Assembly (NCBI GenBank): GCA_016712635.1
Contig: JADJQS010000006.1
Span: forward strand, 248,001-312,000
Source: Gammaproteobacteria bacterium
Lineage (GTDB): Bacteria; Pseudomonadota; Gammaproteobacteria; SZUA-140
Reading direction: 5' to 3'
DNA length: 64,000 nucleotides
Made by a program: the position numbers and the translations under genes
The notes under the pieces: model-generated
Databases searched by the model: none
What the model saw: the letters and a program-made list of their open reading frames with translations, nothing else
What the model was told of the DNA's origin: nothing
Part shown: piece by piece, positions 44,839 to 52,983 of the stretch
Position numbering within the stretch: position 1 is the first letter of the stretch
Layout: every line of letters starts with the position of its first letter

Positions 44839-45840
44839 TTGATCTTTTTCCCAGTCCCAAGGACGATCCGGCACCGGAGCAGCGGAGTCATGCTGGCCGG
44901 CATGCTCTGCCTGTCGCTGTCCACCGCCGGCGCCGAGGAGGCGCCGATCGAGCTCTCCGGCGAGGAGAGCATCTTCGACTTCCTGAATCCGGCCCACGAA
45001 TTCTGGTCTGGAAAGGTATCGGATTACGCGGGGCGGCTGGATCGCTTCTTCGGCGACGAACGCGATTTCCAGGAGTCTAACGAGAGCATCGTCCAGTTCG
45101 ACCTCATCCAGCTGGTGGACGAGGGCGGCGACCATCGGACGACCTTCTCGGGCCGTGCCAAGCTGGTCCTGCCGCAGACCGAGAAGCGCCTGCACCTGCT
45201 GGTGGAGACCGATCCCGAGGAGGTGGCAAGCAACGAGATCTCGGAAGAGGGGCCGGTGACGACCGGCGACATCAAGTCCGCGGACAGCTACGCGGCGGCG
45301 CTGCGCTACCAGAAGGACAAGGAAGACATCTGGCATTTCAGCACCGACCTCGGCGTCCGCCTGAACTCGGGGCTGGATCCCTATACCCGTGTGCGCGGCA
45401 GCGGCGCGCTGATGCTCGGGGCCTGGCGTTTCAAGCTGACCGAGACGCTGTTCTGGTTCCGCACCATAGGCGCCGGCGAGACCACGCGGCTGGACATCGA
45501 ACGCCCGCTCGCCGCCACGCTGCTGTTCCGCTCGGCGAGCAGCGGCACCTGGCTGCATGACGACTCAAGCTTCAGCGTGCGCCAGGACCTGTCGCTCTAT
45601 CAACCGGTGGACGACCGCCGCGCGCTGGTCTACCAGATCAGCGGCGTGGGCACCGCCCAGCCGGAGAAGCGGATGGAGGAGTACGTCGTACTGCTGCGCT
45701 ACCGCCACCGCCTGCACCACCACTGGCTGTACGGCGAGATCAGTCCGCAGGTCCACTACCCGGAGGAGACCGGCTACCACCCCGACCTGCAGCTCGTGCT
45801 GCGCCTGGAGATGCAGTTCGGGAGCGGTCTGAACCGCTAG
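44839..45840 (+). CDS. exported outer-membrane-like protein of unknown function
   Basis: A 333-residue protein with a signal peptide: a basic region (RTIRHRSSG) and LAGMLCLSLSTAGA. The mature part has many alternating strands with aromatic ends (LHLLVETDP, WHFSTDLGVRLN, WRFKLTETLFWF, LVLRLEMQFGSG), suggesting a beta-barrel, and it ends close to a terminal strand. No family is recognised. Start uncertain: TTG 44839 supplies the basic N-region; ATG 44890 has a Shine-Dalgarno-like GGAG but leaves an N-region without charge. Confidence 0.6.
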   Translation: MIFFPVPRTIRHRSSGVMLAGMLCLSLSTAGAEEAPIELSGEESIFDFLNPAHEFWSGKVSDYAGRLDRFFGDERDFQESNESIVQFDLIQLVDEGGDHRTTFSGRAKLVLPQTEKRLHLLVETDPEEVASNEISEEGPVTTGDIKSADSYAAALRYQKDKEDIWHFSTDLGVRLNSGLDPYTRVRGSGALMLGAWRFKLTETLFWFRTIGAGETTRLDIERPLAATLLFRSASSGTWLHDDSSFSVRQDLSLYQPVDDRRALVYQISGVGTAQPEKRMEEYVVLLRYRHRLHHHWLYGEISPQVHYPEETGYHPDLQLVLRLEMQFGSGLNR

Positions 45841-46031
45841 CGTCCCGAGACCTTGCCGCATCGAACGGGGACAGATTTATTTTTCCCGATGCAGATTGAT
45901 CTTCTTTCGGCTCGAGATGTGTGCTGGCCGTGATCCTGTTCCGCGTGACAAACGGATGACAGTAACGGTGTTGCTCCGACTACCCATTCAGCGTATTGCC
46001 TATCACACATCGCGCATGCTAAGTTGCGCGC

Positions 46032-46487
46032 GTGAATGTGACCCGAGTCAGCCGCCGCGTGAAGGCGCCCCGCGCGAGCGTATACCACGCGCTGCTCGAC
46101 GTGCGCGCGATCGCGGTCTGGATGGTGCCGGACGGCATGACCGGCCAGATTCACGAGTTCGACGCCCGCGAAGGCGGCAGGTTCCGGGTGTCGCTCACCT
46201 ACATCGAGCCGACGGGCATCGGCAAGACGACTGCGCGCACCGATACCTACAACGGCCACTTCGTGCGGCTCGTCCATAACGAACAGGTCTTCGAAGTGGT
46301 CGAGTTCGAGACCATGGACCCCGACCTCCGCGGTGAAATGACCATCACGATCACCCTCGCCGACGCGGACGGCGGCACCGACATCCTCGTCGTGCATGAC
46401 GGAGTCCCGTGCGGCCTGCCCGACTCCGACAATGAGGCCGGCTGGCGCCATTCGCTTGAGAAGCTCGCGGCCCTCGTGGAGTCGTAA
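46032..46487 (+). CDS. SRPBCC (AHSA1-type) family protein
   Basis: A 151-residue protein similar in layout to that at 43622: VKAPRASVYHALLDVRAIAVWMVPDGMTGQIHEFD, EGGRFRVSLTY, DPDLRGEMTITITL and NEAGWRHSLEKLAALVE. GTG start at 46032. It stands alone, with a half copy of the GGGGACAGATTT repeat upstream (45867-45878). Confidence 0.87.
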   Translation: MNVTRVSRRVKAPRASVYHALLDVRAIAVWMVPDGMTGQIHEFDAREGGRFRVSLTYIEPTGIGKTTARTDTYNGHFVRLVHNEQVFEVVEFETMDPDLRGEMTITITLADADGGTDILVVHDGVPCGLPDSDNEAGWRHSLEKLAALVES

Positions 46488-46542
46488 TAGCCCGTAGGGT
46501 CTGTCCCGTTCGGGTCCCCGGCCGTGCCGGAATTACCGTAAG

Positions 46543-47628
46543 TCAGGGAGCGGGCGTGTCGGCCGTTTCGCCCTGCGCGCGTTCCAGATCCTTGAAAATC
46601 GTGTAGGCGATGGCAAGCAGGGTCGGGCCGATGAAGATGCCGAGGAAGCCGAACGCGAGCACGCCGCCGATACCGCCGAGGAACACCAGGATGAAGGGCA
46701 GCTTGCTGCCCTTGCTGATGAAGTAGGGCTTCAGGAAGTTGTCGATGGTGCTGACCACGAGCACTCCCCACACCACGAGGAAGATCGCCGAGCCGGTCTC
46801 GCCCTGCTGGAACAGCCAGACGGAGGCCACCGCCCAGGCGATGGAGGAGCCGAAGGGGATCAGCGCCAGTACACAGGTCAGGGCTCCGAGCAGCAGTGCG
46901 CCGGGCACCCCCGCGATGAACATGCCGACGCCGGCGAGGAAACCCTGCGCGAGCGCGGTGCCGATGATGCCGTAGATCACGCTCTTGATGGTGATGTCGG
47001 CGATGCGCAGCATGCCGGCCCCGCGCTTGCCGCCGACGCGCGACAGCAGACCCTGCAGCCGCACCGGCAGTGTCCTGCTGTCGCGGTAGATGAAGAAGGA
47101 GATGAACACGCTGAGCGTGAGGTACAGGATGCCCTCGCCGAGCGCGGCGGCTCCGCGCAGCGCAGTCTCCCGCAGTGGAACGAGGTAGTGGGTCAATGCC
47201 TCGGTGAGGCGCGTTCCGCTGCCGGCCATCTCCTGCCAGCGCTCATGGAGCGTCGCGCCCACCAGGGGGATATTGAGCACCCAGTCGGGCGCGCTGGGCG
47301 GGCCCTCGGTCAGCAGGTGCCGTGCCATCTCGATCAGCGTCCGGATGTCGTCCGTCAGGCTGGCGCCGACCACGACGAGCGGGACGATCAGGACGCCGGT
47401 CACGATCATGACCATCAGCCCGCTGGCCAGTCCCGCGCGTCCCCCCAGTGCCTGCTCGATGCGCCGGTACAGCGGCCAGGTGGAGGAGGACAGGATCGCG
47501 GCGAGGAGCACCGCCGACAGGAACGGCCGCAGCACGAAGTAACATCCCACCACCAGCGCGACGAGGAGCGCGATGCCGGCATAGTAGTCGATGCGATGAT
47601 CGCTCAGGGCGTCATTCATTCTGGACAT
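46543..47628 (-). CDS. AI-2E family transporter (putative permease)
   Basis: A 361-residue polytopic inner-membrane protein with about eight segments. GCYFVLRPFLSAVLLAAILSS near the start, GMFIAGVPGALLLGALTCVLALIPFG and the late PYFISKGSKLPFILVFLGGIGG-like stretch identify the family (formerly UPF0118). Members export autoinducer 2 or act in ion and pH homeostasis; the substrate here is unknown. It is divergent from the NmrA-like gene. Confidence 0.9.
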   Translation of the reverse strand: MSRMNDALSDHRIDYYAGIALLVALVVGCYFVLRPFLSAVLLAAILSSSTWPLYRRIEQALGGRAGLASGLMVMIVTGVLIVPLVVVGASLTDDIRTLIEMARHLLTEGPPSAPDWVLNIPLVGATLHERWQEMAGSGTRLTEALTHYLVPLRETALRGAAALGEGILYLTLSVFISFFIYRDSRTLPVRLQGLLSRVGGKRGAGMLRIADITIKSVIYGIIGTALAQGFLAGVGMFIAGVPGALLLGALTCVLALIPFGSSIAWAVASVWLFQQGETGSAIFLVVWGVLVVSTIDNFLKPYFISKGSKLPFILVFLGGIGGVLAFGFLGIFIGPTLLAIAYTIFKDLERAQGETADTPAP

Positions 47629-47849
47629 GAGGGGTCTCGGGGCTGTGTTGGCGACCTGCTGAAGCTAGCATGAAACAATGCGCGTATAAATAAAATCAGG
47701 CGCCGGCGTGTGCATGGCCCTCGCGGGTCATTCTTCGTGCGCGGCGTTATGACGATAATTTGTCGGGGAAATTAATTCTTCCCGGCGATGTTAACGTCGC
47801 GCGCGGTGGATTGAGTATACTGGCCTTTCAACACGAGGGGAGAATCGCC

Positions 47850-48800
47850 ATGGCTGAGAAAAAGATCATCGCGATAGTGGGCGCGACCGGCGCGCAGGGC
47901 GGCGGGCTGGCGCGCGCGATACTGTCCGATCCGGGGGGAGGCTTCGCGGTGCGCGCGCTGACGCGCGACGTCGATTCGGACAAGGCGAAGGAACTGAAGC
48001 AACTGGGCGCCGAGGTCGTGGCGGCGGACGTGGATGACGCGGCCAGCCTGGAGCGCGCGTTCCGCGGCGCGCACGGCGCCTACTGCGTCACCTTCTTCTG
48101 GGCGCATTTCTCGCCGGAGAAGGAGCTGGCCGAGGCGAAGGCCCTGGCGAATGCGGCGCGGCGCGCCGGCGTTGATCACGCCATCTGGTCCACGCTGGAG
48201 GACACGCGCGAGTGGATCCCGATCGGCGACGAGCGCATGCCGACCCTGATGGGCAAGTACAATGTGCCGCACTTCGACGCCAAGGGCGAGGCGAACCATT
48301 TCTTCGCCGCCGCGGGCGTGCCGACGACATACCTGCTCACCTCGTTCTACTGGGACAACCTGATCCACTTCGGCATGGGGCCGAAGCCCGGACCGGACGG
48401 TGAACTCGCCTTCACGCTGCCGATGGCGGACAAGAAACTGCCGGGGATCGCGGCGGAGGACATCGGCAAGTGCGCCTATGGCATCTTCAAACGGGGCCGC
48501 GAACAGATCGGCGGGACCGTCGGCATCGCCGGCGAACACCTGACCGGCGCGCAGATGTCGGCTGCGCTGGGCAAGGCGCTGGGCCGGGTGGTGAACTACA
48601 ACGCCGTCACGCCGGAGCAGTACCGCGCCTTCGGCTTTCCGGGGGCGGAGGATCTCGGCAACATGTTCCAGTTCAAGCGCGACTTCGAGGCGGACTTCTG
48701 CGGCGCGCGCAGCCTCGCGGTCTCGCGCGCGCTCAACCCCGCCCTGCAGACCTTCGCGCAATGGCTGGCGCGGAACAAGGACCGCATCCCGCTCGGATAA
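47850..48800 (+). CDS. NmrA/HSCARG-like NAD(P)-binding protein
   Basis: A 316-residue atypical short-chain dehydrogenase. The N-terminus IIAIVGATGAQGGGLARAIL is the dinucleotide-binding motif; AVRALTRDVDSDKAKELKQLGAEVV follows. It lacks a clear Tyr-x-x-x-Lys catalytic pair, as in NmrA-type redox sensors. GAGGGGAGA precedes ATG 47850; the frame extends upstream without support. Confidence 0.88.
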   Translation: MAEKKIIAIVGATGAQGGGLARAILSDPGGGFAVRALTRDVDSDKAKELKQLGAEVVAADVDDAASLERAFRGAHGAYCVTFFWAHFSPEKELAEAKALANAARRAGVDHAIWSTLEDTREWIPIGDERMPTLMGKYNVPHFDAKGEANHFFAAAGVPTTYLLTSFYWDNLIHFGMGPKPGPDGELAFTLPMADKKLPGIAAEDIGKCAYGIFKRGREQIGGTVGIAGEHLTGAQMSAALGKALGRVVNYNAVTPEQYRAFGFPGAEDLGNMFQFKRDFEADFCGARSLAVSRALNPALQTFAQWLARNKDRIPLG

Positions 48801-48887
48801 CGATCGGGCCTTGAAGGCGGCTCCAGCCCGGCCGTCCGCCGCAAGAATCGGGTGGGGGCGGCCGCGCCGCCGTGGCAGAATGCGTCC

Positions 48888-49772
48888 ATGAACGATTACG
48901 ACCGCATCGCCCGGGTCATCCGCTACCTCGACGCACATCAGGCCGAACAGCCCGATCTCGCGCGGCTGGCCGACCATGCCGGACTGAGCCCGTTTCATTT
49001 TCATCGCCTGTTCACCGCCTGGGCGGCGATCACGCCGAAGGATTTCCTGCAGCAGCTCACACTGGCGCACGCCCGGGCCGTATTGCGCGAAGGCGAGGGC
49101 GTTCTGGAGGCCGCCATCGACGCGGGACTGTCCGGTCCCGGCCGCCTGCACGATCTCTGCGTCAACCTCGAGGCAGCCTCGCCGGGCGAGATCAAATCCG
49201 GCGGCGCGGGGTGGACGATCACTGCCGGATTCGCCGACAGCCCCTTCGGGCGATACCTGGCCGGCGAGAGCCCGCGCGGCGTCTGCCATCTTTCCTTCAT
49301 CGAGTCCGGTACCGGGGAAGCGGCGCTGGACGGGCTGCATGCGGACTGGCCAAATGCGCACCTGCGACGCGATGACGATGCCGCGGCGCGGCTCGCCGCA
49401 CGCATCTTCGCAGCGCCCGCAGGCGTTTCCGCCGCGCGCCCGGCCCTGCGCGCGCTGGTGCGCGGTACGGCGTTCCAGTTGCGGGTGTGGCGCGCACTGC
49501 TGCGGATTCCATCGGGTGCGCTGATCACTTACGGACGTCTGGCGGCGGCGCTGGGCATGCCAGGGGCCGCGCGCGCCGTGGGGACGGCGGTGGGGCGAAA
49601 TCCCCTCGCGTATCTCATACCGTGCCACCGCGTGATCCGCGAGACGGGCGCAGCCGGCGGCTACCGCTGGGGTGCGGAACGCAAGCGCGCGATGCTGGCG
49701 CGGGAGAGTGCGGAACCCGCGGGAGATAGCCGGGGGCTGATGTGTTCTTCACAGGAGGGGACAGATTTGTAA
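48888..49772 (+). CDS. Ada-like AraC regulator fused to methylated-DNA-protein-cysteine methyltransferase
   Basis: A 294-residue protein: AraC-type helix-turn-helix (about 10-100; LADHAGLSPFHFHRLFTAW, with PKDFLQQLTLAHA), MGMT N-lobe, and the C-terminal DNA-repair domain with PCHRV (acceptor Cys246). It lacks the Zn-binding N-domain of full Ada. It should repair O6-alkylguanine and may regulate its own expression. The last codons (about SSQEGTDL) and the TAA come from a GGGGACAGATTTGTAAATC palindrome, so the original C-terminus has been replaced by repeat sequence. Confidence 0.88.
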   Translation: MNDYDRIARVIRYLDAHQAEQPDLARLADHAGLSPFHFHRLFTAWAAITPKDFLQQLTLAHARAVLREGEGVLEAAIDAGLSGPGRLHDLCVNLEAASPGEIKSGGAGWTITAGFADSPFGRYLAGESPRGVCHLSFIESGTGEAALDGLHADWPNAHLRRDDDAAARLAARIFAAPAGVSAARPALRALVRGTAFQLRVWRALLRIPSGALITYGRLAAALGMPGAARAVGTAVGRNPLAYLIPCHRVIRETGAAGGYRWGAERKRAMLARESAEPAGDSRGLMCSSQEGTDL

Positions 49773-49782
49773 ATCTGTCCCC
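49757..49782. repeat. GGGGACAGATTT palindrome
   Basis: A perfect 12-base inverted repeat (GGGGACAGATTT / AAATCTGTCCCC) with a 2-base loop, overlapping the 3' end of the AraC-MGMT gene and supplying its stop codon. A variant palindrome GACGGACTT/AAGTCCGTC follows at 49806-49823. Confidence 0.9.
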
Positions 49783-49858
49783 GTATTGCCACATGCCTGG
49801 TCGGTGACGGACTTAAGTCCGTCCCCTGTTACGTTATGCCCCCGGGGTGGATGACGCC

Positions 49859-50205
49859 ATGCCCTATCGACTGCTTGCCGACGCCGTGCTGGTGCTGCAC
49901 CCGGTCGCCTTCGTCGTGCTCGTGTTGCGACGTGGTAAGCGCCGGTGGGCCGGGGGGCGGGTCGTCGCGCATCGCGGCCATCGGCATCGTCGTCGCCAGA
50001 GCTGGCTGGGATCCTGTGCCCGTCACCGGCTGGATCGTGGTGGCGAGCGCGGGAGGGGGTTACACGGCGGTTTCGGACGCTGGAGGCGCTTATCTATTCG
50101 TGCCTGCGGGCGTCGTCGCTACGCGGCGCGGGCTGGTGGTTCACGCGGCTGGCGGTCGCGGGGCGGTTCCATGACGGCGCAATGACGAGGCGCTGGGCCC
50201 GCACA
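49859..50205 (+). pseudogene. decayed DUF2784 membrane protein gene
   Basis: The start MPYRLLADAVLVLHPVAFVVLV matches DUF2784, but the frame then turns into Arg/Gly-rich nonsense. DUF2784-like pieces reappear in other frames: RIAAIGIVVARAGW and LAGILCP (compare the family's LAGWICP), then a GGYT..GF-like part split between frames. Several indels are needed, so the gene is non-functional or badly sequenced. It lies between palindromic repeats and the FNR-like gene. Confidence 0.5.
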
Positions 50206-50252
50206 GGGCGCGTGGCCTCTGGTGCCAAACCGCCGGCGGGCATGGCGCGCTG

Positions 50253-50906
50253 ATGCCCATAGACCGCGCATCCCCGCGCCGGCACGCTCTGCCGCTGCGC
50301 CGCGGTGAATACCTGTTCCGCGCCGGCGATCCGCTGCGCGCGGTGTTCGCCGTCCGTTCCGGATCGGTGAAGACCTTCACCAGTTCCGGCGACGACGACG
50401 AGCGCGTGACCGGCTTCCACCTGCCGGGCGAGCTGATCGGGCTGGATGCGATCGGATCCGGCGTGTATCCCTGCTCGGCGCGCGCGCTGGAGACCAGCAG
50501 CGTGTGCGAGGTCGCCTACGAAGGACTCGAAGACCTGTCCATGAAGATCCGCGGTCTGCAGCGCCAGCTTCTGCGCCTGATGAGCCGCGAGATCCATCAT
50601 GACGAGAAGATGATGGTGCTGCTGGGCGGCATGGCGGCGGAGGGCCGCCTCGCCGCGCTGCTGTCCAACATCGCCGCCCGCTTCAGTGAACGCGGATTCT
50701 CATCCCGTACCTTCCGCCTCAGCATGTCCCGCAACGAGATCGGCAGTTATCTTGGGCTGGCGGTGGAGACCGTCAGCCGCCTGTTCACCCGCCTGCAGGC
50801 CGAAGGCCTGCTCAGCGTGCAGCACAGGCAGGTGATGATCCACGACATGGACCGCCTGCAGCGCATGGCCGGCGCCTTCGGCGACGGCGCCGCGCACCGC
50901 CGCTGA
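50253..50906 (+). CDS. FNR/CRP family transcriptional regulator lacking the N-terminal Fe-S cysteines
   Basis: A 217-residue regulator: cyclic-nucleotide-like beta-roll (LRRGEYLFRAGDPLRAVFAVRSGSVK), dimerisation helix, and a C-terminal winged helix (158-183) with ETVSR, the recognition residues of true FNR that read TTGAT. FNR needs three N-terminal cysteines plus one internal one; here only the internal one (Cys85, in SVCEVAYE) and Cys74 are present, and the first 19 residues contain none. No cysteine motif is found upstream in any frame. An FNR box and ompW lie directly downstream. Confidence 0.85.
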   Translation: MPIDRASPRRHALPLRRGEYLFRAGDPLRAVFAVRSGSVKTFTSSGDDDERVTGFHLPGELIGLDAIGSGVYPCSARALETSSVCEVAYEGLEDLSMKIRGLQRQLLRLMSREIHHDEKMMVLLGGMAAEGRLAALLSNIAARFSERGFSSRTFRLSMSRNEIGSYLGLAVETVSRLFTRLQAEGLLSVQHRQVMIHDMDRLQRMAGAFGDGAAHRR

Positions 50907-50939
50907 ATCCCTGAATTCCACTCCCAATCCGCATTTTTA

Positions 50940-50953
50940 TTGATCTGCGTCAA
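50940..50953 (+). promoter_or_regulatory. FNR-type operator upstream of ompW
   Basis: TTGATCTGCGTCAA matches TTGAT-N4-ATCAA at nine of ten positions. A -10-like TAGTCT lies at 50978-50983, so the site is centred about 41-43 bases before the likely transcription start, the classical activating position. Confidence 0.7.
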
Positions 50954-51080
50954 TGTTGGCGGGACGCCGCTCGCGCATAGTCTTGTCTGCCGGTGGAGGG
51001 GATGTTGCCAACCAGGCAAGGCGACATGCGGCAGGGTCCGCAGGGCGCGAATACCGATAACAAGAAGCAGGAGAACAACC

Positions 51081-51731
51081 ATGTGGAAGCGTAAGAGCAG
51101 GTATATGATGAGTACCGGACTGGGCGTGTTCATGGCTGCGGCGAGCGTCGCCGCAACGGCCGCGCCCGGAGACTGGCTGGTGCGCGTCGGCCCGGTGAGC
51201 GTCAGCCCCAATGACGAGAGCGGCGAGTTGTCCGGTATCGCCGGCGGCGAGGTCTCCGTGGCGGGCGATACCAGCCTGGGCATCACGCTCGGCTACATGC
51301 TGAGCGACAAGCTCGGCATCGGCGTGCTCGGCGCGCTGCCGTTCAAGCACGAGATCAGCGGCGAGGGGTCGATCGCCGGCCTGAACGCCATCGCGGACGT
51401 GGAACACCTGCCGCCGACCGTGACGCTGCAGTACCACTTCTCGCCGGAAGCCGGTGTGCGTCCCTACGTGGGCGCGGGGCTCAACTACACCACGTTCTTC
51501 AGCGAGGAAACCAAGGGCGCGCTGGACGGTACCGACATCAGCCTGGATGCATCCTTCGGGCTGGCCGTGGAGGCCGGGGTGGACGTCGACATCAACCAGG
51601 ACTGGTTCCTGAGCGCGCAGTTCTGGTACATCGACATTGCGACCACGGCGGAGCTGGGCGGCGGCATCGGCGAGATCGATGTCGACATCAATCCCTGGGT
51701 GTTCATGCTCGGCGCGGGCCGCAGCTTCTGA
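51081..51731 (+). CDS. ompW: outer membrane protein OmpW
   Basis: A 216-residue eight-stranded barrel: signal peptide (residues 1-28), then GDWLVRVGPVSVSPND, ITLGYMLSDKLGIGVLGALPFKHEI, LPPTVTLQYHF and RPYVGAGLNYTTFF, ending in a Phe-terminated strand (MLGAGRSF). OmpW carries small hydrophobic compounds. In E. coli its gene is activated by FNR; the operator seen here suggests the same. AGGAGAACAACC precedes the ATG. Confidence 0.92.
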   Translation: MWKRKSRYMMSTGLGVFMAAASVAATAAPGDWLVRVGPVSVSPNDESGELSGIAGGEVSVAGDTSLGITLGYMLSDKLGIGVLGALPFKHEISGEGSIAGLNAIADVEHLPPTVTLQYHFSPEAGVRPYVGAGLNYTTFFSEETKGALDGTDISLDASFGLAVEAGVDVDINQDWFLSAQFWYIDIATTAELGGGIGEIDVDINPWVFMLGAGRSF

Positions 51732-51783
51732 TGAGTCCCGGCGCCATGCCGGCGCAGGGGAAGGTTTTTGGAGGGGGCGATGT

Positions 51784-51812
51784 GGGCCGCATGGACGCGG
51801 CCCCGTCCTTTA
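51784..51812 (+). terminator. possible terminator after ompW
   Basis: GGGCCGC / GCGGCCC stem with a 6-base loop, followed by CGTCCTTTA, 52 bases after the ompW stop. The T tract is weak. Confidence 0.4.
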
Positions 51813-51819
51813 CGGTGTC

Positions 51820-51843
51820 AAAAAAAACCCGCCTTGCGGCGGG
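51820..51843 (-). terminator. rho-independent terminator of the micro-protein gene
   Basis: Read on the minus strand: CCCGCC-GCAA-GGCGGG followed by seven to eight Ts, a textbook terminator. It implies a minus-strand transcript arriving from higher coordinates, and the 27-codon gene at 51902-51985 is the only candidate. Confidence 0.8.
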
Positions 51844-51901
51844 GCAGCGATGGATCCGTCAAGTATGTAGATAGTGTGTTATGTGAACGCGACGTTCCAG
51901 T

Positions 51902-51985
51902 TCAGGCCGTGGAAAATCCGGTCACGATAAAGGCGAGGATCAATACGCCGCCGGTGCCGAGTACCATGAAAAATGCAGGATGCAT
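51902..51985 (-). CDS. 27-residue single-pass membrane micro-protein
   Basis: Reads MHPAFFMVLGTGGVLILAFI then VTGFSTA: one hydrophobic helix with a short N-terminal end. The minus-strand start is preceded by AGGAGGGAAACGTC, an ideal Shine-Dalgarno sequence at 8-base spacing. A strong terminator follows 59 bases after the stop. The codons are consistent with the host. Size and shape resemble accessory peptides of membrane complexes (KdpF, CydX, AcrZ types), but no family is recognised. Confidence 0.6.
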   Translation of the reverse strand: MHPAFFMVLGTGGVLILAFIVTGFSTA

Positions 51986-52335
51986 GACGTTTCCCTCCTA
52001 TCATTTCAATCGAACATGAGGCGATGCACCGCCTCGCTGATGTCGAACTGATCTCGGTGCAACTGTTGCAACTGAGGTGCTGTACAGCATGGAGAGATGC
52101 GCTGACTTCGCCGCCGTGCTGTGTTTTCCCCCGGCCCAGGGCGGGCCATCAGCGGCGATCATCGCGCTCAATGTATAGCAGATATACCGCGGGATGTCTC
52201 GTACAGGCCCCGTACCGCCACAAACGGAATAACATAGCAAAACAGTCAGGTATTCTGGCGCAAGCCCGCTCACGCGCCGGTGACCTTCCACCACGCGGTC
52301 GGGCGACAAAAGGCAGGCATCCCCGTCGCGCGGGT
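51986..52335. other. 350-base intergenic region
   Basis: This region lies upstream of the minus-strand micro-protein and downstream of the minus-strand DUF2934 gene. It is moderately AT-rich around 52160-52250, with TATAC-containing segments that could serve as -10 elements. No gene or clear hairpin is supported. Confidence 0.35.
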
Positions 52336-52899
52336 TCAGGAAACAGTGGCCTCCGACTTCTTCCTGGCCGGCTGTTTCCGCGGCTTGTCCATCGGCGCGG
52401 CGGCCTTCTCGAGCCAGTCCGCGATCGTGGTCTTCAGGTTGCCGAATTCCTGTTCCAGCGCGGCGGTCGCGGTGGCGAACGCCTTGTGACCCCTGGTCGC
52501 CAGTCCGGCCTCCTGCGCCAGGCGCGCATCGACCTCGCGTTCGGCGGCCAGCCAGTCGTCCTCGGGGGAGCCGTCGCGGAAGCCGCGCTGCTCGGCGCGC
52601 ACGAAGGCGGCGAGCCGGATCATCTCGATGCGCTCCTCCGGAGTCACCCACACCCCGAGCAGCACCGTCTTCGCCGTCCTGCCGATGCCCTCGATCCTGA
52701 TGCGCCCCTGTTCCACGTCGGCGAGGAAGCGGCGCAGATAGGGCAGGAATGAATCGCCAAACTTCTCCAGCGCGAACTCGCTGAAATCGCGCACGCTGTG
52801 TCCCGCCGCGAGCATGTGCTCGAAGGCGTTCTGGAGAGGGGTCCTGGCGGCGTCGTATCTTTCGGGGTCGATCGCTGAATCCATGGTGTCCTTTCTCAT
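52336..52899 (-). CDS. DUF2934 domain protein
   Basis: A 187-residue acidic/basic mixed protein. The middle-to-end segment IEMIRLAAFVRAEQRGFRDGSPEDDWLAAEREVD is the DUF2934 signature, a short helical motif of unknown function common in proteobacterial stress-linked proteins. The C-terminus is Lys-rich (KPRKQPARKKSE). AAAGGAGAACCGGC precedes the chosen ATG at 52899. Confidence 0.8.
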   Translation of the reverse strand: MRKDTMDSAIDPERYDAARTPLQNAFEHMLAAGHSVRDFSEFALEKFGDSFLPYLRRFLADVEQGRIRIEGIGRTAKTVLLGVWVTPEERIEMIRLAAFVRAEQRGFRDGSPEDDWLAAEREVDARLAQEAGLATRGHKAFATATAALEQEFGNLKTTIADWLEKAAAPMDKPRKQPARKKSEATVS

Positions 52900-52983
52900 G
52901 CCGGTTCTCCTTTAGGCTGCGCGCATTGCGGGTCGGTGGTTCCGGAGCGGCCGCGCGTTTGTGCCGGTCCGACGGGTGGGGCG

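Noticed and set aside
43622..46487. doxX and flanking SRPBCC genes as a composite transposon
   Set aside because: The bracketing hairpins are short, no transposase is present, and no target duplication is visible; a hairpin pair alone is not enough.
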